DNA from: an uncultured Dyadobacter sp.
GTDB taxonomy: Bacteria; Bacteroidota; Bacteroidia; Cytophagales; Spirosomataceae
Reading direction: 5' to 3'
DNA: 50,106 bases
Assembly: GCF_946482605.1 (NCBI RefSeq)
Contig: NZ_CAMLSE010000046.1
Location: 1-50,106, forward strand
Both the position numbers and the translations under genes were made by a program. The notes beneath the pieces are model-generated. The model did no database searches. It saw nothing but the letters and a program-made list of their open reading frames with translations, and was not told where the DNA came from. How positions within the stretch are numbered: position 1 is the first letter of the stretch; each line of letters begins with the position of its first letter. Shown here piece after piece: positions 43,657-50,106 of the stretch.

Positions 43657-45312
43657 GTGAGAAAATTATCTTGCTGGGTACTAGCTGCAATGGCTTCTAC
43701 GGCCGTTTATGCGCAAACTCCCAAAAAGGCTGCTACCAAGACACCCGCCCTAGCACGTCCCAAACTCGTGGTGGGAATTGTGGTCGACCAGATGCGTTAC
43801 GACTACCTCTATCGCTACTATGATCAGTATACCGAAGGAGGCTTCAAGCGCATGATGAATGAGGGTTTCAATTGCCGGAATAATCATTACAGTTATGCGC
43901 TGACAGTTACAGCTGCCGGGCATGCCTCCGCCTATACGGGTTCGATTCCGGCAATCAATGGGATTGTAGGGAATGAGTGGTACGACCCCATTGCCAAACA
44001 GGATGTGTACTGCGTGGAAGACAGCACGGTCAAAACGGTGGGAAGCAATAATGTCGCTGTGGGGAAAATGTCTCCGAAAAATCTTCTGGTGAGCACGGTG
44101 ACCGATCAGCTGCGTATCGCAACCAATTTCCGCTCCAAGACCGTGGGCGTGGCTATCAAGGACCGTGGCTCGATACTTCCTGCGGGGCACGCTGCCAATG
44201 CGGCTTACTGGTTTGATTCTAAAACCGGAAACTGGGTGACGAGTACTTACTATATGGATGACCTCCCCCAATGGGCCAAGGATTACAATGCTAAAAAAAT
44301 GCCTGCCGAATACCTGAAAAAGGGATGGCAGTTGCTTTTGCCTGCGGAGGCTTATACACAAAGTTCTCCTGACGACGTGGCCTGGGAAGGGAAACTTCCG
44401 GGTGCTAAAAAGCCGGTGTTTCCTTATGAGTTGATGGGCATGTCCGGTGACGCTTTCGGCATCGTAACCGATACACCCTGGGGTAACACGATCACCAAAG
44501 AGATGGCGATTGAGGCTGTCAAGGGAGAAAAGCTCGGCAAGGGAGCTGACACCGACTTCCTGGCGATCAGTTTTTCATCACCCGATAAAATCGGGCACCG
44601 CGTGGGACCGAATTCAATGGAGCAGCAGGATGACTATCTGCGACTGGACAGAGAATTCGCCGATTTGTTCAATTTTCTGGACGGCTGGGTAGGCAAGGGA
44701 GAATATACCGTCTTCCTGACTGCGGACCATGGCGTGGTGGATGTTCCCGGATTCGCGAAGGAACACAAACTCCCCGCCGGGCTTGTAGATAGGAAATTGC
44801 TGACCACCGTGGTGACTGATGCATTGAATGAGGCACTTGGAAAAGATAAATATGTGGTGGCAACAGATAACAATCAGTTGTACCTGGATCACAGCATTTT
44901 AAGGAAAAAGAATGTAACCATTGCCGCTGTCGCCAGTATCGTACGCGATGCAGCCCTGACAGTACCGGGCATAGCAGATGTGCTTGACCTGACCGACCTG
45001 GGTAAGGCGCCTCTGAATACTTATCAGCTGGAATTGTACAAAAATAATGTGAATGCGAAGCGGAGCGGTGATTTGCAGGTTATCTCACAGCCGGGCTGGT
45101 TTTACGGTACTTCAACGGGAACGTCTCATGGAACGCCTTACAACTACGATACCCAGGTTCCGTTCGTGATGTTTGGCTGGGGAGTAAAGAAGGGGGAGAC
45201 TTTGAAACGGACTTCTGTATGCGACATTGCCCCCACGGTGGCGTCGCTTCTCCACATTCTTCCAGCCAGTGGAAACATCGGTATGCCGGTGGAAGAAGCA
45301 TTGAAGAAATAA
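43657..45312 (+). CDS. PafA-type alkaline phosphatase, copy 2
   Basis: A 551-residue protein. The best start is GTG 43657 (MRKLSCWVLAAMASTAVYAQ), which gives a complete signal peptide; the TTG at 43633 lies within the terminator U-tract. All catalytic motifs of copy 1 are kept: VVGIVVDQMRYDYLYRYYD, LTVTAAGHASAYTGS, SFSSPDKIGHRVGP, LTADHGVVD and GTSHGTPYNYD. By eye the two proteins are largely identical in the core, with differences concentrated in surface loops and around the metal sites (HMFGP versus HRVGP, TDHGTP versus TSHGTP). It is a clear tandem duplicate and may have a different substrate range. Confidence 0.9.
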   Translation: MRKLSCWVLAAMASTAVYAQTPKKAATKTPALARPKLVVGIVVDQMRYDYLYRYYDQYTEGGFKRMMNEGFNCRNNHYSYALTVTAAGHASAYTGSIPAINGIVGNEWYDPIAKQDVYCVEDSTVKTVGSNNVAVGKMSPKNLLVSTVTDQLRIATNFRSKTVGVAIKDRGSILPAGHAANAAYWFDSKTGNWVTSTYYMDDLPQWAKDYNAKKMPAEYLKKGWQLLLPAEAYTQSSPDDVAWEGKLPGAKKPVFPYELMGMSGDAFGIVTDTPWGNTITKEMAIEAVKGEKLGKGADTDFLAISFSSPDKIGHRVGPNSMEQQDDYLRLDREFADLFNFLDGWVGKGEYTVFLTADHGVVDVPGFAKEHKLPAGLVDRKLLTTVVTDALNEALGKDKYVVATDNNQLYLDHSILRKKNVTIAAVASIVRDAALTVPGIADVLDLTDLGKAPLNTYQLELYKNNVNAKRSGDLQVISQPGWFYGTSTGTSHGTPYNYDTQVPFVMFGWGVKKGETLKRTSVCDIAPTVASLLHILPASGNIGMPVEEALKK

Positions 45313-45319
45313 GCGCTAA

Positions 45320-45379
45320 CTGATTTTTAAAAGCCGAAGGCCGGGATGAACGTTCCGGCCTTCGGCTTTTAAAAATCAG
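45320..45379. terminator. Bidirectional terminator: perfect 25-bp stem, 10-nt loop
   Basis: Arm 45320-45344 is the exact reverse complement of 45355-45379. A GC-rich apex (GCCGAAGGCCGG) is flanked by AAAA/TTTTT runs, so it can end transcripts from both sides. The right arm includes the stop codon of the convergent NfeD-like gene (45376-45378). Confidence 0.92.
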
Positions 45380-45810
45380 GATTCTTCCACAACCAGGACT
45401 ATTCCGTCCGTTTTCTTGATGACAACCTTGCTTCCGGCTGTAATGGAGTGATGGCTCTCAGATGTTGCTTTCCATTCGGCGCCCCGGTAATAGATGCGGC
45501 CTTCGCCGTCGTCGGGTATATCCCGGATGACCATGGCTGTTTCCCCGACAAATTCATTGTATTCGGGATGCGCCCGGCGTTCAAGTAATCTGCGGGCATG
45601 CTTTCTGAGTACAAGCAATGAAATGAGTGAAATGGCTGAGAATGCAAGAATCTGACTTTCGGTCGTAGGTAAAAGCCCCAGCGAGGTCAGGAGGGCGGTG
45701 ATTAATGCTCCTGTGGCAAAAAAGACGAATACCAGCAGGACGCTTACCAATTCAGCCAGCAACATTACCAGCCCTACGATCAGCCATATTTGTGGCAGTG
45801 ACAAATCCAT
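45376..45810 (-). CDS. NfeD-like membrane protein
   Basis: A 144-residue protein from ATG 45810, two bases after the stop of the SPFH gene (an ATG at 45837 would overlap that gene). Residues about 8-70 hold three hydrophobic helices (IWLIVGLVMLLAELVSVLLV, FVFFATGALITALLTSLGLL and ILAFSAISLISLLVL). The C-terminal 60 residues are the NfeD OB-fold domain (FVGETAMVIRDIPDDGEGRI, YYRGAEWKATSES, SKVVIKKTDGIVLVVEE). Short NfeD proteins are regularly paired with SPFH proteins and are thought to help organise membrane microdomains or their protease partners. Confidence 0.87.
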   Translation of the reverse strand: MDLSLPQIWLIVGLVMLLAELVSVLLVFVFFATGALITALLTSLGLLPTTESQILAFSAISLISLLVLRKHARRLLERRAHPEYNEFVGETAMVIRDIPDDGEGRIYYRGAEWKATSESHHSITAGSKVVIKKTDGIVLVVEES

Positions 45811-45811
45811 A

Positions 45812-46723
45812 CTATTTCTTAGGTTCAGATTTGACAACTGTTAATGCCGTGGCGATCAGGGATCCCATATCGGCGAGGTTGGCGGGCAGAATGAGGGTAT
45901 TCCCGGCCTTAGCAATTTTGCCGAATTGCTCCACATAGTTTTCAGCTACTTTCAATTGCACAGCTTCGGAGCCCCCTTCTTCCCGGATCGCCTGCGCAAC
46001 GAGTCTGATACTTTCCGCCGTAGCTTCTGCAACCGATTTCAAAGCGGAAGCCTCTCCTTCTGCCTCATTGATCTGACGGAGCCGGATACCTTCCGATTCC
46101 AGCACCACTTTTTGTTTCTGCCCCTCGGCAACATTAATCGCCGCTTGCTTTTCACCATCCGATTGCAGGATCACTGCCCGTCGTTCACGTTCGGCCTGCA
46201 TCTGTTTTTCCATCGCATTGAGCACGCTCTGAGGCGGGGTAATATTCTTGATTTCATAGCGCAGTACTTTTACGCCCCACCCGGTAGCAGCCTCGTCGAT
46301 TGATTCCACAACGGCACGGTTGATGGTCATCCGTTCTTCAAATGTTTTGTCCAGGTCCAGCTTGCCTATCTCACTCCGCATGGTAGTTTGAGCCAGCTGA
46401 ATGACTGCAAAAGTATAATCAGCAATCCCGTAGGCTGCTTTTTTAGGATCGATTACCTGTATAAAAATAACTCCGTCCATGCGCACCTGCACGTTGTCGC
46501 GGGTGATGCATATCTGTTCGGGAATGTCTACGGCAGCTTCTTTGAGTGTGTATTTGTATGCGATACGGTCGAAAAAAGGGATGATGAAGTTGACACCGGG
46601 TTGGAGGACTGCGTAGAACTTACCAAGACGTTCCAGGATATAGGCACTTTGCTGCGGCACTACCTTGACGGTCATTAGAATGGTAAGTACTACCAGTACG
46701 AGCAGAACGATAAAAGGGGTCAT
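45812..46723 (-). CDS. SPFH/band 7 (paraslipin, QmcA-like) membrane protein
   Basis: A 303-residue protein. An N-terminal transmembrane helix (about 2-19) leads into the SPFH domain (KVVPQQSAYILERLGKFYAV, LQPGVNFIIPFFDRIAYKY, AQTTMRSEIGKLDLDKTFEE). It is followed by a coiled-coil Ala/Glu-rich region (MEKQMQAERERRAVIL, INEAEGEASALKSVAEATAE) and an end segment EQFGKIAKAGNTLILPANL typical of the QmcA/stomatin-like group. It should form ring oligomers at the inner membrane. Its gene is directly upstream of the NfeD-like gene with no gap beyond two bases, the standard slipin-NfeD operon. Confidence 0.93.
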   Translation of the reverse strand: MTPFIVLLVLVVLTILMTVKVVPQQSAYILERLGKFYAVLQPGVNFIIPFFDRIAYKYTLKEAAVDIPEQICITRDNVQVRMDGVIFIQVIDPKKAAYGIADYTFAVIQLAQTTMRSEIGKLDLDKTFEERMTINRAVVESIDEAATGWGVKVLRYEIKNITPPQSVLNAMEKQMQAERERRAVILQSDGEKQAAINVAEGQKQKVVLESEGIRLRQINEAEGEASALKSVAEATAESIRLVAQAIREEGGSEAVQLKVAENYVEQFGKIAKAGNTLILPANLADMGSLIATALTVVKSEPKK

Positions 46724-46912
46724 AACAATTCAGTTTAAGGTCTATGGCGAAAATAGCCATAAGCACCCTGCATTCCAATCGTACTCGGATTAATGCGAAG
46801 TACGAGGGCTCGTCGGTCGATCCCCCGGATAAGTGGTTCGAATATCCCAAAACCGGCAGCTTATGGTGAGAAGTTTTGTTATCCTAATGACCGACAATCT
46901 CAGGAGCGGGCA

Positions 46913-48079
46913 TCAACTCCTCAAAATTTCCTTTGAAATAACCATCTTTTGAATCTCGCTGGTGCCTTCGCCGATTGTGCACAGTTTGCTGTCGCGATAG
47001 AATTTTTCGGCGGGATAATCTTTCACAAACCCATAACCGCCGAAGATCTGCACGGCCTCATTCGCAACGCGAACGGCGGTTTCCGATGAATGGTACTTCG
47101 CGACAGAGCTGGCGAGCGTCACTTTTTCACCCGCATCTTTGAGTGCGGCGGCGTGGAAAGTGAGCAGTGAAGACGCCTGCACATCTGTGTACATATCCGC
47201 CAGTTTGAAAGCGATCGCTTGAAAGTCGCAGATGGCTTTGCCAAACTGCCTGCGCTCTTTGGAATAGGCCAATGCAGCCTCATATGCACCCCAGGCCGTA
47301 CCCACGCCCAAAGCTGCGATGGAAATGCGGCCGCCGTCGAGCACTTTAAGGGATTGGATAAATCCGTCGCCTGTTTCGCCCAGGCGCTGACTGTCGGCAA
47401 TGCGGCAATCCTGAAAGAGCAGTTCTACGGTTTCCGAGGCGCGCATACCGAGCTTGTCTTCTTTCCGGCCCGCTCTGAAACCCGGCGTATCGCTGTCGAT
47501 GACAAACGCTGTCGCGCCGTGTTTATCGCCAGGCTCGCCGGTGCGTGTCATCACCACGAGTACATCGGCACTTTTTCCATTGGTAATGAAGTTTTTTGAA
47601 CCATTAATGATCCAATCGTCGCCATCTCTGACGGCTACTGTCTGCATATTACCCGCATCCGAGCCGGTATTGGGTTCTGTGAGGCCCCAAGCCCCCACCA
47701 TGTGGCCGGTTGCGAGCCCTGGGAGGTACTTTTGCTTTTGCTCTTCATTACCGAACATGTATATATGGTTCGTACAAAGGGAGTTGTGTGCGGCCATGGA
47801 CAATGCTACCGAGGGGTCGGTTTTGGCAAGTTCGATAATGGCGGTAACATATTCACGATAACCCAGGCCGGCACCTCCGTAGGTTTCGGGTACCAGCATA
47901 CCCATCAGCCCGAGATCACCCATTGCCTTGAAAATAGCTTTCGGAAAATGCTGCTGATCGTCCCAGACCCGGACATGAGGCTTGATATGCAACGTGGTGA
48001 AATCTTTGACTGTCTCCCTGATAAGGTTACAGACCTCGTCGGCCTGGCTGGTGCTCGTTTCTGATTTACGTGTGTCCAT
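46913..48079 (-). CDS. Acyl-CoA dehydrogenase
   Basis: A 388-residue FAD enzyme of normal length. The N-terminal helical domain, middle beta domain and C-terminal helical domain are all present. Motifs: MVGAWGLTEPNTGSDAGNMQ, WIINGSKNFITNGKSADVLV, ERRQFGKAICDFQAIAFKLA, VQIFGGYGFVKDYPAEKFYR and KLCTIGEGTSEIQKM. E371 in GEGT is the likely catalytic base, as in medium- and short-chain enzymes. It carries out the first oxidation of fatty or branched-chain acyl-CoA, passing electrons to electron-transfer flavoprotein. It is a single-gene unit in this window. Confidence 0.94.
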   Translation of the reverse strand: MDTRKSETSTSQADEVCNLIRETVKDFTTLHIKPHVRVWDDQQHFPKAIFKAMGDLGLMGMLVPETYGGAGLGYREYVTAIIELAKTDPSVALSMAAHNSLCTNHIYMFGNEEQKQKYLPGLATGHMVGAWGLTEPNTGSDAGNMQTVAVRDGDDWIINGSKNFITNGKSADVLVVMTRTGEPGDKHGATAFVIDSDTPGFRAGRKEDKLGMRASETVELLFQDCRIADSQRLGETGDGFIQSLKVLDGGRISIAALGVGTAWGAYEAALAYSKERRQFGKAICDFQAIAFKLADMYTDVQASSLLTFHAAALKDAGEKVTLASSVAKYHSSETAVRVANEAVQIFGGYGFVKDYPAEKFYRDSKLCTIGEGTSEIQKMVISKEILRS

Positions 48080-48193
48080 AGGTGTTGATGATTATATTTG
48101 TGTGATTACCCAATGATAATGAGAAAGCAACAATTTCACTAGCCACTAACGAACAAATCCACGCGCCAAAGGCGGACATTCGGTTAAAAAAAT

Positions 48194-48201
48194 TACTTTT
48201 G
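48194..48201 (+). promoter_or_regulatory. Candidate -7 promoter box for ugd
   Basis: TACTTTTG matches TAnnTTTG, 91 bp before the ugd ATG at 48292. It would give a leader of about 80 bases. No convincing -33 element is visible, so the call is weak. Confidence 0.4.
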
Positions 48202-48291
48202 CAACCGTCCTTACGCACTGGACTTAGTTAAGTACAATTCCCGGATTTTAATTAAATAAGTGCAGAACAGCTATACAATAATTAACCGTTT

Positions 48292-49608
48292 ATGAAAATT
48301 GCAGTAGTAGGAACAGGATACGTAGGTCTGGTTACAGGTACCTGCTTTGCCGAGACCGGCAACCAGGTAACTTGTGTCGACATCGACGTCAGGAAGGTGG
48401 AACGCCTTCAAAAAGGAGAAATACCCATTTATGAGCCCGGGTTGGATGTGCTTTTCGACCGGAACGTGGCAGAAGGCCGCTTGTTGTTCACGACAGACCT
48501 GGTAGAAGGGATCAAGGATGCCCAGGTGATCTTCCTGGCGCTGCCTACACCTCCGGGTGAAGATGGCTCTGCCGATCTAAAATACATTCTTAAAGTGGCG
48601 GACGATCTCGGCCCGATCCTGGAACAGTATACGGTGATCATCGACAAAAGCACTGTTCCGGTTGGAACTGCCGAAAAAGTGCAGGCCGCAATCGCGAAGA
48701 ATGCCAAGGTAGAATTCGATGTGGTCTCCAACCCGGAATTCCTCAGAGAAGGGGTTGCTGTCGAGGATTTCATGAAACCTGACCGCGTCGTGGTAGGTAC
48801 TTCCTCGGAAAAAGCCAAAAAGGTAATGGAGAAGCTTTACGCACCACTGGTTCGGCAGGGCAACCCGGTTATTTTTATGGACGAGCGTTCGGCTGAAATG
48901 ACCAAATATGCGGCTAACTCATTCCTGGCGATGAAGATCACCTTCATGAATGAGATTGCCAACCTTTGCGAAAAAGTAGGTGCCAATGTAGACGATATTC
49001 GTCGTGGTATCGGTACCGACAGCCGGATTGGAAAACGCTTCCTGTTTGCAGGGATCGGATATGGCGGAAGCTGCTTTCCCAAGGATGTACAGGCGTTGGC
49101 CAAGACTTCCAAGGATTATAACTACGACTTCCGCATTCTGACGTCGGTAATGGATGTTAATGACGATCAGAAGAAGAAATTGCTGCCGATGGTCGATGGT
49201 TATTTCCCCGATGGGTTGAAAGGCAAAACCATTGCAGTTTGGGGATTGGCATTCAAACCCTATACGGACGATATCCGGGAAGCACCGGCATTGGAAAACA
49301 TCGAGGCATTGCTGGCGGCTGGCGCGAAGGTGACTGCCTACGATCCTGAGGCGATGAACAATGTGAAAGGCATTTTGGGCGATAAAGTTACGTTCTGCCA
49401 CACACCTTATGCCGCGCTGGACGATGCCGACGCCCTGATGATCTTCACGGAATGGCCGCAGTTCCGTACCCCGGAATTTGAAAAAATGGGTAAACTGTTG
49501 AAAAACAAAGTGGTTTTCGACGGCAGGAACCTTTACGAATTAGAGCAAATGCGTGAAATGGGGTATACCTATTACAGCATAGGCCGTGAGAAGGTTGTAC
49601 CGGCCTGA
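48292..49608 (+). CDS. ugd: UDP-glucose 6-dehydrogenase
   Basis: A 438-residue cytoplasmic enzyme of normal length. The N-terminal Rossmann domain starts MKIAVVGTGYVGLVTGTCFA, then DIDVRKVERLQKGEIPIYEP. The central helix has KYAANSFLAMKITFMNEIAN. The catalytic Cys is C261 in GYGGSCFPKD. The C-terminal UDP-binding domain has IAVWGLAFKPYTDDIREAPA and VVFDGRNLYE. It oxidises UDP-glucose to UDP-glucuronate with two NAD+. The next gene encodes the decarboxylase that turns UDP-glucuronate into UDP-xylose, so the two form a pathway for surface polysaccharide precursors. Confidence 0.97.
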   Translation: MKIAVVGTGYVGLVTGTCFAETGNQVTCVDIDVRKVERLQKGEIPIYEPGLDVLFDRNVAEGRLLFTTDLVEGIKDAQVIFLALPTPPGEDGSADLKYILKVADDLGPILEQYTVIIDKSTVPVGTAEKVQAAIAKNAKVEFDVVSNPEFLREGVAVEDFMKPDRVVVGTSSEKAKKVMEKLYAPLVRQGNPVIFMDERSAEMTKYAANSFLAMKITFMNEIANLCEKVGANVDDIRRGIGTDSRIGKRFLFAGIGYGGSCFPKDVQALAKTSKDYNYDFRILTSVMDVNDDQKKKLLPMVDGYFPDGLKGKTIAVWGLAFKPYTDDIREAPALENIEALLAAGAKVTAYDPEAMNNVKGILGDKVTFCHTPYAALDDADALMIFTEWPQFRTPEFEKMGKLLKNKVVFDGRNLYELEQMREMGYTYYSIGREKVVPA

Positions 49609-49646
49609 TCATATAATAAGTATTTACTTTAACTTATCTCATTTTA

Positions 49647-50106
49647 ATGAAACGTGTCTTAATTACGGGAGCAGCTGGTTTCCTGGGTTCGCATCTCTGC
49701 GAGCGTTTTTTAAAGGAGGGAATGTACGTGATCGGAATGGATAACCTGATCACCGGTGATATGCGCAATATCGAGCACCTGATGCCAAACCCAAACTTTG
49801 AGTTTAACCATCACGATGTGACCAAATTTGTGCATGTGCCGGGCGAACTGGATTACATCATGCATTTCGCATCTCCCGCCAGTCCGATCGATTATCTGAA
49901 AATACCGATCCAGACGCTTAAAGTGGGTGCGATGGGAACGCACAACCTGTTGGGGCTGGCCCGTGTTAAAAATGCACGTTTCATCATCGCATCTACATCA
50001 GAAGTTTATGGCGATCCGCTGGTGCATCCGCAAACCGAAGACTATTGGGGTCACGTAAACCCGATCGGTCCGAGAGGCTGCTATGACGAAGCCAAGCGCT
50101 ACCAGG
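49647..50106 (+). CDS. uxs: UDP-glucuronate decarboxylase, partial (runs off the right edge)
   Basis: About 153 residues are visible, the N-terminal half of an SDR-family nucleotide-sugar enzyme. The Rossmann start is [20 protein letters not shown], followed by [40 protein letters not shown] and [11 protein letters not shown]. The PASPxx[10 protein letters not shown] and PRxxYDEAKR motifs with the catalytic Tyr-Lys pair are specific to UDP-glucuronate decarboxylase rather than the 4-epimerase. It starts 38 bp after ugd and converts its product to UDP-xylose. Confidence 0.93.
   Translation, partial: MKRVLITGAAGFLGSHLCERFLKEGMYVIGMDNLITGDMRNIEHLMPNPNFEFNHHDVTKFVHVPGELDYIMHFASPASPIDYLKIPIQTLKVGAMGTHNLLGLARVKNARFIIASTSEVYGDPLVHPQTEDYWGHVNPIGPRGCYDEAKRYQ

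Noticed and set aside
46724..46912. Small gene between the SPFH and acyl-CoA dehydrogenase genes
   Set aside because: The frames there lack protein-like text; a TATGGC/GCCATA dyad near 46743-46761 may be regulatory but is too short to call.

Overview
The window looks like chromosomal DNA of a Bacteroidota member of the order Cytophagales, most like Dyadobacter/Spirosomaceae. This is inferred from gene content, not from a search. The signs are ECF sigma/anti-sigma pairs, a fused lpxC-fabZ gene between lpxD and lpxA, a type IX secretion (T9SS) sorting tail, a DUF4249/TonB-receptor pair, PafA-type phosphatases, TAnnTTTG-like -7 promoter boxes and the general lack of Shine-Dalgarno sequences.

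Bases 1-386 hold a degenerate tandem repeat and a leader. Bases 387-7657 form a one-strand locus: ECF sigma factor, membrane anti-sigma-like protein, FHA-zinc ribbon protein, acidic Thr-rich protein, zinc ribbon-FHA protein, PP2C phosphatase, Ser/Thr kinase with Sel1 repeats, and a membrane-anchored caspase-like protease. This is the most interesting part of the window. It reads as a phospho-signalling module (writer, eraser, readers, probable substrate) attached to a protease effector. Bases 7750-9878 (minus) hold a second sigma/anti-sigma pair. Its anti-sigma gene appears to encode one polypeptide spanning both membranes, and its sigma gene is cut by an in-frame amber codon.

Bases 10063-18181 are a mixed metabolic stretch: a repeat lipoprotein, a CE15-like esterase, small unknown proteins, an SGNH hydrolase, an MTHFR-like protein, and a sugar-catabolic pair (TIM-barrel isomerase and DUF1080 protein) divergent from a DeoR regulator. 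Around 18.64 kb a PHP-like hydrolase gene is broken and an AT-richer segment begins. That segment carries two orphan ORFs and a DUF4249/TonB-receptor/outer-membrane-protein set, and it ends near a CAT-anticodon tRNA gene at 23.5 kb.

Bases 23665-50106 are largely housekeeping and envelope genes: HD-domain phosphohydrolase, lpxD-lpxC/fabZ-lpxA, MOSC protein, a secreted beta-propeller pair, tsaD divergent from tamB, thioesterase, lipoprotein, M16 peptidase, tandem PafA-like phosphatases, the NfeD/SPFH pair, an acyl-CoA dehydrogenase, and the nucleotide-sugar genes ugd and uxs. The last gene runs off the right edge. Strong hairpin terminators separate most convergent blocks.
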